From NCBI RefSeq assembly GCF_001865675.1, contig NZ_CP011319.1, positions 3,100,001 to 3,164,000 on the forward strand: DNA of 64,000 nt. The letters run 5' to 3'. Shown here one piece after another: positions 34,664 through 43,748 of this stretch (position 1 is the stretch's first letter; each line of letters starts with the position of its first letter). A program made the translations under genes and the position numbers. The stretch is from Janthinobacterium sp. 1_2014MBL_MicDiv. GTDB lineage: Bacteria > Pseudomonadota > Gammaproteobacteria > Burkholderiales > Burkholderiaceae_D. The notes under the pieces were generated by a model, which was given only the letters and a program-made list of their open reading frames with translations, did no database searches and had not been told where the DNA came from.

Positions 34664-36007
34664 ATGAACCAAGTGGAAACCCCGTCTTTTACCTTATCGC
34701 CCGTCCAGCAAGTGATCAAGGCGCACCGCCGCGGCGAAGTCGTCGGCCTGTATGCCGTCTGCTGCAGCCACCCGAGCGTGCTGCGTGCCGCCATGCGCGT
34801 GGCCAGCGAGTACGACACCGTGCTGCTGGTCGAGGCGACCTCGAACCAGGTCGACCAGTTCGGCGGCTACACGGGCATGACGCCGGCCGTCTTCCGCGAC
34901 ACCATGCTGGCGCTGGCGCGGGAACAGGGTTTTCCGTCCGAGCGCCTGGTGCTGGGCGGCGACCACCTGGGACCGAACGCCTGGCAGCACCTCGATGCGG
35001 AGACGGCCATGGACCACGCCGAAACCCTGATCGCCGCCTACGCGGCGGCCGGCTTCCATAAAATCCACCTCGATTGCAGCATGCGCTGCTTGGATGACCC
35101 CTTGCTGCTCGACGATGAAACCGTGGCCGCCCGCTCGGCGCGCCTGTGCAAGGTCGCCGAAGCGGCGGCCGCCGCGGCGGGCTTTACGCCGCCCGTCTAC
35201 GTGATCGGCACGGAAGTGCCGATTCCCGGCGGCGAAGCGTCGCTGGCGCAGGCCGGCGCCGTCACCAGCCCGCAGGCGGCGCGCCGCACGCTGGACGTGC
35301 ACCGCCGCGCCTTCCTCGACAACGGCTTGCATGGCGCCTGGCGCCGCGTGATCGCCATGGTGGTGCAGCCGGGCGTCGATTTCGACCAGAGCAGCATCCA
35401 GCACTACGACGCGGATGCCGCCGCCGAACTGTCGGCCTTCGTCGCCGAGCAGCCCGGCCTCGTGTTCGAAGCCCATTCCACCGACTACCAGCGCGAATCG
35501 GCCCTGCACGCCATGGTGCGCGACCATTTCGCCATCCTGAAAGTGGGTCCCGCCGCCACCTTCGCCCTGCGCGAAGCGCTGTTCGCCCTGTGCCAGATCG
35601 AGGAAGAACTGCTGCCGGCGGCGGCGACCTCGCAACTGATGCAGGTGCTCGACGACGTCATGCTGGCCAAGCCGAAGAACTGGATCAAGCACTACCTGGG
35701 CACGCCGGAAGAACAGCGGCTGATGCGCCGCTATGGCTTGAGCGACCGTTGCCGCTATTACTGGGGCGAGCCGGAAGTGGCGGCCGCCGTCGACAAGCTG
35801 CTGGCCAACCTGCAGGACCTGGCGATTCCGCTGCCGCTGCTGAGCCAGCACTTGCCGGAACAGTACCTGGCCGTGGTAGAGGGCAGCCTGGCCGTGGCGG
35901 CGCCGGCCTTGATCGAGCACAAGATCGGCAGCCTGCTGGCGCAATATGCGCGCGCCTGCAACCGCAATGCGGCGGTGGCCATCGTTGCCGAAGCGGCAAT
36001 CTGTTAA
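34664..36007 (+). CDS. agaZ: AgaZ/GatZ/KbaZ family protein of tagatose-6-phosphate metabolism
   Basis: A 447-residue member of the GatZ/KbaZ family (AVCCSHPSVLRAAMRVA, VEATSNQVDQFGGYTGMTP, GGDHLGPNAWQ, HLDCSM, VIGTEVPIPGGE, EAHSTDYQ). Such proteins are called non-catalytic subunits of class II tagatose-bisphosphate aldolase; for non-enteric GalNAc pathways AgaZ has instead been reported as the tagatose-6-phosphate kinase. I recall this from work on Shewanella and cannot decide from sequence. The catalytic aldolase AgaY/KbaY is absent from the window. It starts five bases after the kinase stop. Confidence 0.88.
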   Translation: MNQVETPSFTLSPVQQVIKAHRRGEVVGLYAVCCSHPSVLRAAMRVASEYDTVLLVEATSNQVDQFGGYTGMTPAVFRDTMLALAREQGFPSERLVLGGDHLGPNAWQHLDAETAMDHAETLIAAYAAAGFHKIHLDCSMRCLDDPLLLDDETVAARSARLCKVAEAAAAAAGFTPPVYVIGTEVPIPGGEASLAQAGAVTSPQAARRTLDVHRRAFLDNGLHGAWRRVIAMVVQPGVDFDQSSIQHYDADAAAELSAFVAEQPGLVFEAHSTDYQRESALHAMVRDHFAILKVGPAATFALREALFALCQIEEELLPAAATSQLMQVLDDVMLAKPKNWIKHYLGTPEEQRLMRRYGLSDRCRYYWGEPEVAAAVDKLLANLQDLAIPLPLLSQHLPEQYLAVVEGSLAVAAPALIEHKIGSLLAQYARACNRNAAVAIVAEAAIC

Positions 36008-36042
36008 GCTCGGCATTTTCATTTTTTACTGAGCCCGCCACC

Positions 36043-36810
36043 ATGCGAAATACCAGCCAACGCCGTGAATCCATCCTCCAAATGCTCGCCCAGCAGGGCT
36101 CGGTGCAAGTGACCGATTTGGTGGAAAAGCTCGGCGTGTCCGCGGTCACCATCCGCAGCGACCTCAATGCGCTGGAAGCGCAAGGCATGGCCACGCGCAG
36201 CCACGGCGGCGCGACGTTGACGCGCACGCCGCCGCCCGAGCACACGATACGCCAGAAGGACGCCATCAACCACGAGCAGAAGGAGCGCATCGGCGCCTAT
36301 GCGGCGCGGCTGGTGCAACCGGGCGACAACATCATCATCGACTCGGGCACCACCACCATCTCGCTGGCGCGCCACCTGCGCGACGCCACCGGCGTGACGG
36401 TGGCCACGAACGGCCTGAATATCGCGTGGGAACTGGCCGATGCACCGGGCGTGGACCTGATCCTGACGGGCGGCCTGCTGCGCAAGCAGTCGCTGTCGAT
36501 CCAGGGCAGCCAGGCCGAGACCTGCCTGCAAGCCTACAGCTTCGACAAGCTGTTCCTCGGCGTGGACGGCTTCGACCTGCAGTTCGGCGTCACCACCCAC
36601 CACGAGGCGGAAGCCAGCCTGAACCACAAGATGGTGGAACGGGCAAAGAAAATCATCGTCCTCACGGACGCCTCCAAGTTCGGCCGCGTCAGCCTGCACC
36701 GCATCGTGCAGCTGGACCGCGTCGATACCGTCATCACCGATGCCAGCATCAGCCAGGAGTACCGCGAAGGGCTGCAAAAGCTGGGCATCGAACTTTTCAT
36801 AGCGGAATAA
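36043..36810 (+). CDS. agaR: DeoR family transcriptional repressor (AgaR-like)
   Basis: A 255-residue DeoR-family regulator. The N-terminal winged helix (about 5-57: RRESILQMLAQQGSVQVTDLVEKLGVSAVTIRSDL, broken after GSVQ here for length) is followed by the RSHGGA linker and a DeoRC sugar-phosphate-binding domain (about 75-230: IIIDSGTTTISLARHL, VATNGLNIAWEL, ILTGGLL, VDGFDLQFGVTTHHEAE). This is the AgaR group, which represses GalNAc genes until a phosphorylated intermediate appears. The CTTTCG repeats upstream of agaS are the likely operator. The gene lies inside the operon, giving autoregulation. Confidence 0.9.
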   Translation: MRNTSQRRESILQMLAQQGSVQVTDLVEKLGVSAVTIRSDLNALEAQGMATRSHGGATLTRTPPPEHTIRQKDAINHEQKERIGAYAARLVQPGDNIIIDSGTTTISLARHLRDATGVTVATNGLNIAWELADAPGVDLILTGGLLRKQSLSIQGSQAETCLQAYSFDKLFLGVDGFDLQFGVTTHHEAEASLNHKMVERAKKIIVLTDASKFGRVSLHRIVQLDRVDTVITDASISQEYREGLQKLGIELFIAE

Positions 36811-36813
36811 CAC

Positions 36814-37908
36814 ATGCTGAGCGGCAGAATCCTTACCCCATCTGGCTGGATCACGGGCACCATCACTTTTGACCAGCGTATCGTCCAGATACAGGAAGAC
36901 CCTGCCGCCGACAGCGCGCTGACCATCCTGCCCGGCTTCATCGACCTGCACGTGCATGGCGCGGCCGGCGTCGACATCATGGAAGGCGGCGACGCCGGCG
37001 CCACCGTGGCGCAAGTGCATGCGCGCCATGGCACCACGGCCCTGCTGGGCACCACGCTGACGGCAAAGGAGCCGTCGATCCTGCGCGCCCTGCAAGGCTT
37101 GGCCGGCGTCATCGCGCAGCGCCCGGCCAACGGCGCGCGCATGCTGGGCGTGCACCTGGAAGGCCCGTTCCTGAATTTGCACCGCCTCGGCGCGCAGCCG
37201 CCCGACGTGGTGCAGGCCAGCCTGGCGCTGGTGCAGCGCTTTCACGCCATCGCCCCCATCAAGGTGCTGACCATGGCGCCGGAAATCCCCGGCCACCTGG
37301 AGCTGATCCCCCAACTGGCGGCGATGGGCATCCGCGTGCAGATCGGCCACAGCGCCGGCACCTATGACGAAGGCGTGGCCGCGCTGAAGGCCGGCGTCTC
37401 CGGCTTCACGCACCTGTACAACGGCATGACGGGCATGACCCATTACGATCCCGGCATAGTGGGCGCGGCGCTGGCACATGCCGAATACGCGGAAATCATC
37501 CCCGACCTGCAGCACGTGGCCAAGGGCGCCCTGCGCGCGGCTCTGCGCGCCATCCCGCGCCTATACGGCGTGACGGACGCCACCTCGGCCACCGGCATGC
37601 CGGACGGCGAATACGGCCTGGGCACGCAGCGCGTCTACAAATGCATGGGCTGCGTGCGCCTGGCCACGGGCTCGCTGGCCGGCAGCGTGCTGACCATGGA
37701 CCAGGCCCTGCGCAATTTCGTCGACCTGGGCCTGGACCTGGCCGACGCCTCGAACCGCCTGTCGCTGTACCCGGCCGACTACCTGGGCGAATCCGAACGG
37801 GGCCGCCTGGCGCCCGGCGCCTGGGCCGATATCGTCGTCCTTGACGCCAGCCTGCAGCCAGTGTCCGTCTTCGTCGAAGGCACGGCCATCGATCTTTCCA
37901 CCCGCTAG
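36814..37908 (+). CDS. agaA: N-acetylgalactosamine-6-phosphate deacetylase (AgaA/NagA family)
   Basis: A 364-residue amidohydrolase that removes acetate from an N-acetylhexosamine-6-phosphate. Metal and catalytic residues are visible: H46 and H48 (DLHVHG), E116 (GVHLEGPF), H179 (QIGHSAG), H200 (FTHLYNGM) and D255 (VTDATSATG). The substrate loop reads IIPDLQHV where typical GlcNAc-6-P deacetylases have D-G-x-H, consistent with an AgaA-type enzyme. It starts three bases after agaR. Assignment to GalNAc rather than GlcNAc rests on context. Confidence 0.85.
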   Translation: MLSGRILTPSGWITGTITFDQRIVQIQEDPAADSALTILPGFIDLHVHGAAGVDIMEGGDAGATVAQVHARHGTTALLGTTLTAKEPSILRALQGLAGVIAQRPANGARMLGVHLEGPFLNLHRLGAQPPDVVQASLALVQRFHAIAPIKVLTMAPEIPGHLELIPQLAAMGIRVQIGHSAGTYDEGVAALKAGVSGFTHLYNGMTGMTHYDPGIVGAALAHAEYAEIIPDLQHVAKGALRAALRAIPRLYGVTDATSATGMPDGEYGLGTQRVYKCMGCVRLATGSLAGSVLTMDQALRNFVDLGLDLADASNRLSLYPADYLGESERGRLAPGAWADIVVLDASLQPVSVFVEGTAIDLSTR

Positions 37909-37937
37909 ACCACTTCAACCCCACCTCCGGAGTTTCC

Positions 37938-39731
37938 ATGCACGACACGTCACACAAGGCCCCCGTGTGGGCCATGCGCTACCTGCTATTTATTGCCGGC
38001 ATGGGGGGATTGCTGTACGGCATAGACATCGGCATCATCGCCGGCGCCCTGCCCTACCTGGAATCGACGGCCTCGGTGGCGTGGAAACTGACGGCCCAGC
38101 AGCTGAGCTTTATCGTTGCCGCCGTGCTCCTGGGTTCCGTCCTGTCGTCGCTGTTCGCCGGCGCCCTGGCCGACCTGCTGGGGCGGCGCTGGGTCATGTT
38201 CTGGGCCGGCGCCCTGTTCAGCGCCAGCATCCCCCTGATCGCCCTGGCCGACGGCTACACGCCGCTGCTGCTCGGTCGCTTGCTGCAAGGCATCAGCGGC
38301 GGCTTGATCGGCGTCGTCGTGCCCCTGTACCTGGCCGAATGCCTGCCCGCGCAACAGCGGGGACGGGGCGCGGCCCTGTTCCAGCTGCTGCTGACCATCG
38401 GCCTGGTGGCGGCCGCCCTGATCGGCCTGGTGCAGGCGCAGACGGTGGAAACGGCCACGCAGGTGGCGCAGGCGCTGCCCGAGGCGGGCCGCATTGCCGC
38501 CATCTTCACGGCCAAGGACCACGCCTGGCGCAGCATCTTCTGGGTGTGCCTGACGCCGGGCCTCGTGTTTACCATCGGCGCCCTGCTGCTGGCCGAGTCG
38601 CCGCGCTGGCTGGCCCGCCGCGGCCGCGTGGAACAGGCGCGCCAGTCGCTGCTGCGCACGCGTTTGCCCCATGAAGCGGACGCGGAACTGCGCGAGATCC
38701 TCGATACCCCCGAAAATGCGGCCAGAGTGGACGGCAAGGGCAAGGCCAGGGACCCGCTGCTGAGCCGCCGCTACGTGCTGCCCTTCCTGCTGGCCTGTCT
38801 GATCCTGGCCTGCACGCAGGCGACGGGCATCAATTCCATCCTCGCCTATGTCGTCAACATCCTCAACCAGGCCGGCCTGTCCGGCGCCTCGGCCAACATG
38901 GCCGACGTCCTGCTGAAAGTGCTGAACGCCGTGATGACGGTGGTGGCCGTGCTGCTGGTGGACCGCAAGGGCCGCAAGTTCCTGCTGATGCTGGGCACGG
39001 GCGGCATCATCGTCTCGCTGCTGGCGGCGGGCCTGCTGTTCCGCGGCGCCGAAGCGGGCCTGGCCGACGTGCGTCCCGCCATCGCCGCGCAGATCCGGAA
39101 CGATGGCCTGGCCCTGCGCCTCGATGCGGCCACCCTGAGCGCGCTGGGCGCGGCCGCCGACGGCACGCCGCAGCAGCTGACCATCGCCTACGCCTACGGC
39201 CCGTTCACCAACGTGAAGAGCCTGCGCAGCGACGATCCCGTGCTGCGCCAGGTGACGATCGCCCGCGAGGATGCGGTGCAGGCCGACAGCGTCATCGGCG
39301 TGTTCTTCCGCAAGCTGCACCTGAATCCGTTCGCCGACCCGGCCGCCGGGCGCGAGGCGCCGCTGCGCATCGAGAAGGCCAGCCTGGGCCCCGTGCCCTC
39401 GTCCACGCACGGCTGGCTGGTGGCGGTCGCCATCTGCGTGTTTGTCTCCAGCTTTGCCGTGGGGCCGGGCGTGTGCGTGTGGCTGGCCCTGTCCGAGCTG
39501 ATGCCGACGCGCATACGCTCGAACGGCATGAGCATCGCGCTGCTGGTGAACCAGTTCGTCTCGACGGTGATCGCCGCCATCTTCCTGCCGACGGTGGGCT
39601 TGCACGGCTATTCGACCCTGTTCTTCTTCGGCGCCGGCTGCACCGTCGTGTACTTCCTGGCCGCCGCGTTTTTGTTGCCGGAAACCAAGGGAAAGACCCT
39701 CGAGGAAATCGAAGCGCACTTCGCCAAGTAA
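37938..39731 (+). CDS. MFS sugar porter with large periplasmic insertion, probable GalNAc permease
   Basis: A 597-residue sugar-porter MFS protein; the family is usually about 450-500 residues. Signatures are LLYGIDIGIIAGALPY (26-40), RLLQGISGGLIGVVVPLYLAE, ESPRWLARRGR (220-230), the LLGRR and DRKGRK loops, and PETKGKTLEEIE at the C-terminus. Between helix 9 (about 350-368) and helix 10 (about 492-516) there is a hydrophilic insertion of roughly 120 residues that should face the periplasm; loop 5-6 (164-195) is also longer than normal. As the last gene of the operon it should import the free sugar for the ROK kinase. A terminator follows at 39764. Confidence 0.85.
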   Translation: MHDTSHKAPVWAMRYLLFIAGMGGLLYGIDIGIIAGALPYLESTASVAWKLTAQQLSFIVAAVLLGSVLSSLFAGALADLLGRRWVMFWAGALFSASIPLIALADGYTPLLLGRLLQGISGGLIGVVVPLYLAECLPAQQRGRGAALFQLLLTIGLVAAALIGLVQAQTVETATQVAQALPEAGRIAAIFTAKDHAWRSIFWVCLTPGLVFTIGALLLAESPRWLARRGRVEQARQSLLRTRLPHEADAELREILDTPENAARVDGKGKARDPLLSRRYVLPFLLACLILACTQATGINSILAYVVNILNQAGLSGASANMADVLLKVLNAVMTVVAVLLVDRKGRKFLLMLGTGGIIVSLLAAGLLFRGAEAGLADVRPAIAAQIRNDGLALRLDAATLSALGAAADGTPQQLTIAYAYGPFTNVKSLRSDDPVLRQVTIAREDAVQADSVIGVFFRKLHLNPFADPAAGREAPLRIEKASLGPVPSSTHGWLVAVAICVFVSSFAVGPGVCVWLALSELMPTRIRSNGMSIALLVNQFVSTVIAAIFLPTVGLHGYSTLFFFGAGCTVVYFLAAAFLLPETKGKTLEEIEAHFAK

Positions 39732-39763
39732 GTCATTAAGCAGGCAAGGCAGTCTCCTTTACG

Positions 39764-39794
39764 GCCCCGGTCCATCATCCCGGGGCTTTTTTTT
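39764..39794 (+). terminator. Rho-independent terminator of the aga operon
   Basis: GCCCCGG (39764-39770) pairs with CCGGGGC (39780-39786) and eight T follow. Confidence 0.9.
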
Positions 39795-39940
39795 GCCTGC
39801 TGGACAAGCTTGCAGCGCTGGCGTGCACGGCAAAGTACATATTTCCTTCTAGAATGCCTGCAGGCTGGGCTAGAATCTGGCTGCGTCGTGCTGCCCACGA
39901 GGCGGCAATGGCGCCATGACAAAAACACACAGGAGAGACA

Positions 39941-41338
39941 GTGAGCTTATTTAGAACCAAGAATTTGGATGATATGATCGCCCACAGCAAGAAGCCGGGA
40001 GGACTGGCAAAAGTGCTGGGCCCCTTCGACCTGGTGCTCATGGGCATAGGCGCCATCGTCGGCACCGGCATTTTCGTGCTCACCGGCACGGGCGCCCTGA
40101 CGGCTGGCCCCGCCCTCTCGCTGTCCTTCGTCGTGGCGGCCGTCGCCTGCTGCTTCGCCGCCCTGTGCTATGCGGAATTCGCCTCCACCGTGCCGGTGGC
40201 CGGCTCCATCTATACCTACAGCTATGCCACCCTGGGCGAGCTGGCCGCCTGGATGATAGGCTGGGACCTGCTGCTCGAGTACGGCCTGGCCGCGGCCGCC
40301 GTCTCCGTCGGCTGGTCCGGCTACTTCCAGTCGCTGCTGTCGGGCTTTGGCATCGTGCTGCCCGTGGCCTTGACGGCCGCCCCCGGCGCCCTGCCTGGCG
40401 TGACCACCTTCATCAACCTGCCGGCCCTCGTCATCATGCTGGCCCTGACAGCCATGCTGGGCTGGGGCGTGCGCGAATCGGCGCGCCTGAACAACATCAT
40501 GGTGGCCATCAAGGTGGGCGTGGTGCTGCTGTTCATCATCTTCGGCGCGCGCCACGTGCAGCCGGCCAACTGGCAGCCTTACATGCCGTTCGGCTACCAC
40601 GGCATGCTGAGCGCCGCCGCCCTCGTGTTCTTCGCCTTCATCGGCTTCGACGCCGTCACCTCGGCCGCCGAGGAAGTCAAGAAGCCGGCGCGCGATCTGC
40701 CGATCGGCATTATCGGCTCGCTGGCCGTGTGCGCCGTGCTGTACGTGGTGGTCTCGGCCATCATGACGGGCATCGTGCCATACCAGAAATTCCTCGGCGT
40801 CGACCATCCCGTCTCGCTGGCCCTGCAATACGCGGGCGAAAAATGGATCGCCGGCTTCGTCGACCTGGGCGCCATCCTCGGCATGACCACCGTGATCCTC
40901 GTGATGGCCTTCGGCCAGACGCGCATCATCTTCGCCATGTCGCGCGACGGCTTGCTGCCCAAGCGCCTGTCGACCGTGCATCCGCGCTTCCACACGCCGT
41001 TCTTCGCCACCTGGCTGGTGGGCATCGTGTTCGGCCTGATCGCCGCCGTGATCCCGCTCAACATCCTCGCTGAGCTGATCAACATCGGCACCCTGGCCGC
41101 CTTCACCATGGTGTCCGTCGCCGTCGTGGTGCTGCGCAAGCGCCGTCCCGACCTGCCGCGCGCCTTCCGCTGCCCTGGCGTGCCGTATGTGCCGGCGCTG
41201 GCCGTGATCCTGTGCGTGGGCCTGATGACCTTCCTCAGCTGGGTCACCTGGGTCGCCTTTTCCATCTGGCTCGTGCTGGGCCTGATCATCTACTTCGGCT
41301 ACGCGCGCCGCCGTTCGCTGCTGCACCCGCCGCAGTAA
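39941..41338 (+). CDS. APC family amino-acid permease (cationic amino-acid transporter type)
   Basis: A 465-residue transporter with about twelve helices. Family signatures: LVLMGIGAIVGTGIFVLTG in helix 1, AALCYAEFASTVPVAGSIYTY, FFAFIGFDAVTSAAEEVKKPARDLP, and FGQTRIIFAMSRDGLLP. This matches the CAT/YfnA-type branch of the APC superfamily; the substrate is probably a cationic or small neutral amino acid. It starts with GTG at 39941, five bases after GGAG. It stands alone between the aga terminator and the DUF445 gene. Confidence 0.88.
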   Translation: MSLFRTKNLDDMIAHSKKPGGLAKVLGPFDLVLMGIGAIVGTGIFVLTGTGALTAGPALSLSFVVAAVACCFAALCYAEFASTVPVAGSIYTYSYATLGELAAWMIGWDLLLEYGLAAAAVSVGWSGYFQSLLSGFGIVLPVALTAAPGALPGVTTFINLPALVIMLALTAMLGWGVRESARLNNIMVAIKVGVVLLFIIFGARHVQPANWQPYMPFGYHGMLSAAALVFFAFIGFDAVTSAAEEVKKPARDLPIGIIGSLAVCAVLYVVVSAIMTGIVPYQKFLGVDHPVSLALQYAGEKWIAGFVDLGAILGMTTVILVMAFGQTRIIFAMSRDGLLPKRLSTVHPRFHTPFFATWLVGIVFGLIAAVIPLNILAELINIGTLAAFTMVSVAVVVLRKRRPDLPRAFRCPGVPYVPALAVILCVGLMTFLSWVTWVAFSIWLVLGLIIYFGYARRRSLLHPPQ

Positions 41339-41413
41339 TCCTTCACGCCGGCGACACGTTTCGCCGCCGGCGCCTTAAGATGGCGGTCTCGCAACCCAAG
41401 CAGGCCGCCATCC

Positions 41414-42700
41414 ATGCAACGCTCCCCCGACCTCATCGAACAGCTGGACCGCAGCACGGACCAGCTTCAGCGCGCGCGCCTGCGCAATATGCAGCTGCTG
41501 GCCGCCGGCTTGCTGCTGCTGGCGGCGCTGGTGTTTGCCGTCGCCCGCGCGCAGCGCGGCGGCCACCCGGCCTGGGGCTATGTGGAGGCGTTTGCCGAGG
41601 CCGCGATGGTGGGCGCGATTGCCGACTGGTTCGCCGTTGTCGCCCTGTTCCGCCACCCGCTGGGCATTCCGCTGTGGCACACGGCCATCATCCCGAACAG
41701 CAAGACGGAAATCGGGCGCAGCCTGGGCGCCTTCGTGGAAAACCATTTCATCACCGAGCAAGGCATCGCCGAGCGCATCGCGCAAGCCGATCCGGCCGGA
41801 CGGCTGGGCGCCTGGCTGGACGACCCGCAGCATGCGCGCCAGCTGGGCATGGCCAGCGCCGGCGTCGCCAAGCAGCTGCTGGCGATGGCCGACCATGAAA
41901 AACTGGGCCGGCTGCTGCGCGCACAGGCCAGCGCCTACCTGGGCCAGTTGAACGTGTCGGACGTCGCGGCCGACTGCATCGATGCGCTGGTCGCCGACGG
42001 CAAGCCGCAGGAACTGGTGGATTTCCTGCTCGACCGCAGCGCCGCCTACCTGGCCGACGAGCGCCACCACGCCGCCATCGGCGACTTCGCGCTGGGCGCC
42101 TTCCAGATCGAGAACGCGCTCGTGAAAAAGGCCTTGAAGGCGTATGAACCGCGCATGATCGCCTCGCTGCAAAAGTTTGCCCTCGCCGTGCGCCTCGACC
42201 CCGGCCACCCGCTGCGCCAGCGCATCGCCGGCTGGATCGCCGACAGCGCGCTGCACCTGAAGGCCGATCCGCACTGGCAGGAGACCGTGCGCCGCTACCA
42301 GCAGCAGCTGGTCGCCAGCGACACCGTGCAAGCCATGCTGGGCGAGCTGTGGGACACCATCCACGCGCGCCTGCTGGCCGACCTGCACGCCGACCGGCCC
42401 GTGCTGGCGGAGGCCATCGCCGGCCTGGCGCAGAACACGGGCAAGGTGCTGGGCAAGGACGCGGCCGCGCGCGCCTGGCTGAACGACGCCATCGTCGCCG
42501 GCAGCGGCACGCTGGTGCGCCGCTACCGGGGCGAAGTGGGCGCCTTCATCGAAAACCGCCTGGCCCTGTGGAGCAAGGAAGAAATGAGCAGCCGCATCGA
42601 GCTGGCCATCGGCCGCGACCTGCAATTCATCCGCATCAACGGTACCGTCGTCGGCGGCCTGGCCGGCCTGCTCATTTACGCCGCCAGCCAGGCGTTCTAG
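41414..42700 (+). CDS. DUF445 family membrane protein
   Basis: A 428-residue protein with one hydrophobic helix near the N-terminus (about 25-45), the conserved EAFAEAAMVGAIADWFAVVALFRHPLGIPLWHTAIIPNSK region (shown here in parts: EAAMVGAIADWFAVVALF and HPLGIPLWHTAIIPN) and a C-terminal hydrophobic helix (GTVVGGLAGLLIYAASQ). This matches DUF445, a membrane family of unknown function. The middle is long and helical with Ala-rich segments. No operon partner is evident. Confidence 0.85.
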   Translation: MQRSPDLIEQLDRSTDQLQRARLRNMQLLAAGLLLLAALVFAVARAQRGGHPAWGYVEAFAEAAMVGAIADWFAVVALFRHPLGIPLWHTAIIPNSKTEIGRSLGAFVENHFITEQGIAERIAQADPAGRLGAWLDDPQHARQLGMASAGVAKQLLAMADHEKLGRLLRAQASAYLGQLNVSDVAADCIDALVADGKPQELVDFLLDRSAAYLADERHHAAIGDFALGAFQIENALVKKALKAYEPRMIASLQKFALAVRLDPGHPLRQRIAGWIADSALHLKADPHWQETVRRYQQQLVASDTVQAMLGELWDTIHARLLADLHADRPVLAEAIAGLAQNTGKVLGKDAAARAWLNDAIVAGSGTLVRRYRGEVGAFIENRLALWSKEEMSSRIELAIGRDLQFIRINGTVVGGLAGLLIYAASQAF

Positions 42701-42707
42701 CGGCCCC

Positions 42708-43730
42708 TCACCACTGCGGGCCGCGCGCCGGCACGCCCGCATGCGAGGGAAAATGCGGCAGCACCTCCTCGGCCAGCTCCTGCAGCACTTGCGCCGCCGG
42801 CCGCTGCCCGTGCTGGATGCCCAGTGCCGCGTGGTTGACGCCCGCGTCGCGCCACTCGCCCAGCAGGTCGATCAAGCCCTTGCGCCCCGTGCGCAGCACA
42901 TAACCGCTGCGCACGGGCGTGCGCGGGTAATCGGCGTCGTCCACCAGGTCCAGCCATTCGTTGCACATGTGCGGGCGGAAGCCGCCATCGGGGATGCAGG
43001 CGCGCCAGGCGCGGATCTTGTCCGCCAGGCGGCGCGGGCCGTCCGGCGTATGCGTCGCTTCCGGATACGTCAGCCAGCCATCCGCGTGGCGTCCTATCCA
43101 TGCCAAAGGCTGACCCGAGGAACTGGTGACGACCAGGGGAATGGCGCCGGCGGCCGGTTTCGGCAGCAGTTCGAGGCCATCGAGGCTGCCCAGCGGGCCG
43201 CTGATCTGTGCCGGGCCGGGGCGCAGCAGCTGGCGGAACATGTGCACCGCCTGCGCATAGCGTTCGCCGCGCGTCGCGTGCGGCACGCCATACGCGGGAA
43301 ATTCGCTGGCGCGGTCGCCCGCGGCCGTGCCCAGCACCAGGCGTCCGCCCGACAGCTGGTCGATGCTGGCGGCAGCCTTGGCCAGGTCGACGGGATGGCG
43401 CAGCGTGAAGATGGCGCTGCCCGTGGCCAGGGCCAGCGTCTGCGTGCGCGCCGCCAGGTATGCCAGGTAGGTCCACGGGTCGAACAGCTGGCCCGCATCG
43501 CCGAAGCGGCGGTCGTACAGGGGAATGTCGCGCACCCAGGCGGCGGCAAAGCCTTGCCGGTCCATGGCGGCGACAAGGTCGGCCTGGCCGGCCAGCGCCC
43601 GCATGTCGCCCTGGTAAAAGCGCAGCGGCAGGAAGATGCCGAGCGTGAGCGCGCCGGGCGCGAACATGCGGCGGTAGCCGGGGTGATGGGCAAACGCGTG
43701 CGAGGACGCGCCGGAGGTGTCAATGGTCAT
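42708..43730 (-). CDS. Luciferase-like monooxygenase class oxidoreductase
   Basis: A 340-residue LLM-class flavin-dependent oxidoreductase (TIM barrel): FAAAWVRDIPLYDRRFGDAGQLFDPWTYLAYLA near residues 60-90 (quoted in part), LATGSAIFTLRHPVDLAKAAAS, GRLVLGTAAGDR and PLVVTSSSGQPLAWIGRHADGW are typical of a bacterial subgroup. Likely cofactor FMN with a separate reductase or F420; the substrate is unknown. It lies 18 bp after the GST gene in a leftward MFS-GST-LLM unit, suggesting joint work on a xenobiotic or reactive electrophile. Confidence 0.82.
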   Translation of the reverse strand: MTIDTSGASSHAFAHHPGYRRMFAPGALTLGIFLPLRFYQGDMRALAGQADLVAAMDRQGFAAAWVRDIPLYDRRFGDAGQLFDPWTYLAYLAARTQTLALATGSAIFTLRHPVDLAKAAASIDQLSGGRLVLGTAAGDRASEFPAYGVPHATRGERYAQAVHMFRQLLRPGPAQISGPLGSLDGLELLPKPAAGAIPLVVTSSSGQPLAWIGRHADGWLTYPEATHTPDGPRRLADKIRAWRACIPDGGFRPHMCNEWLDLVDDADYPRTPVRSGYVLRTGRKGLIDLLGEWRDAGVNHAALGIQHGQRPAAQVLQELAEEVLPHFPSHAGVPARGPQW

Positions 43731-43748
43731 GGGGTTCCTTGTCGTGGA

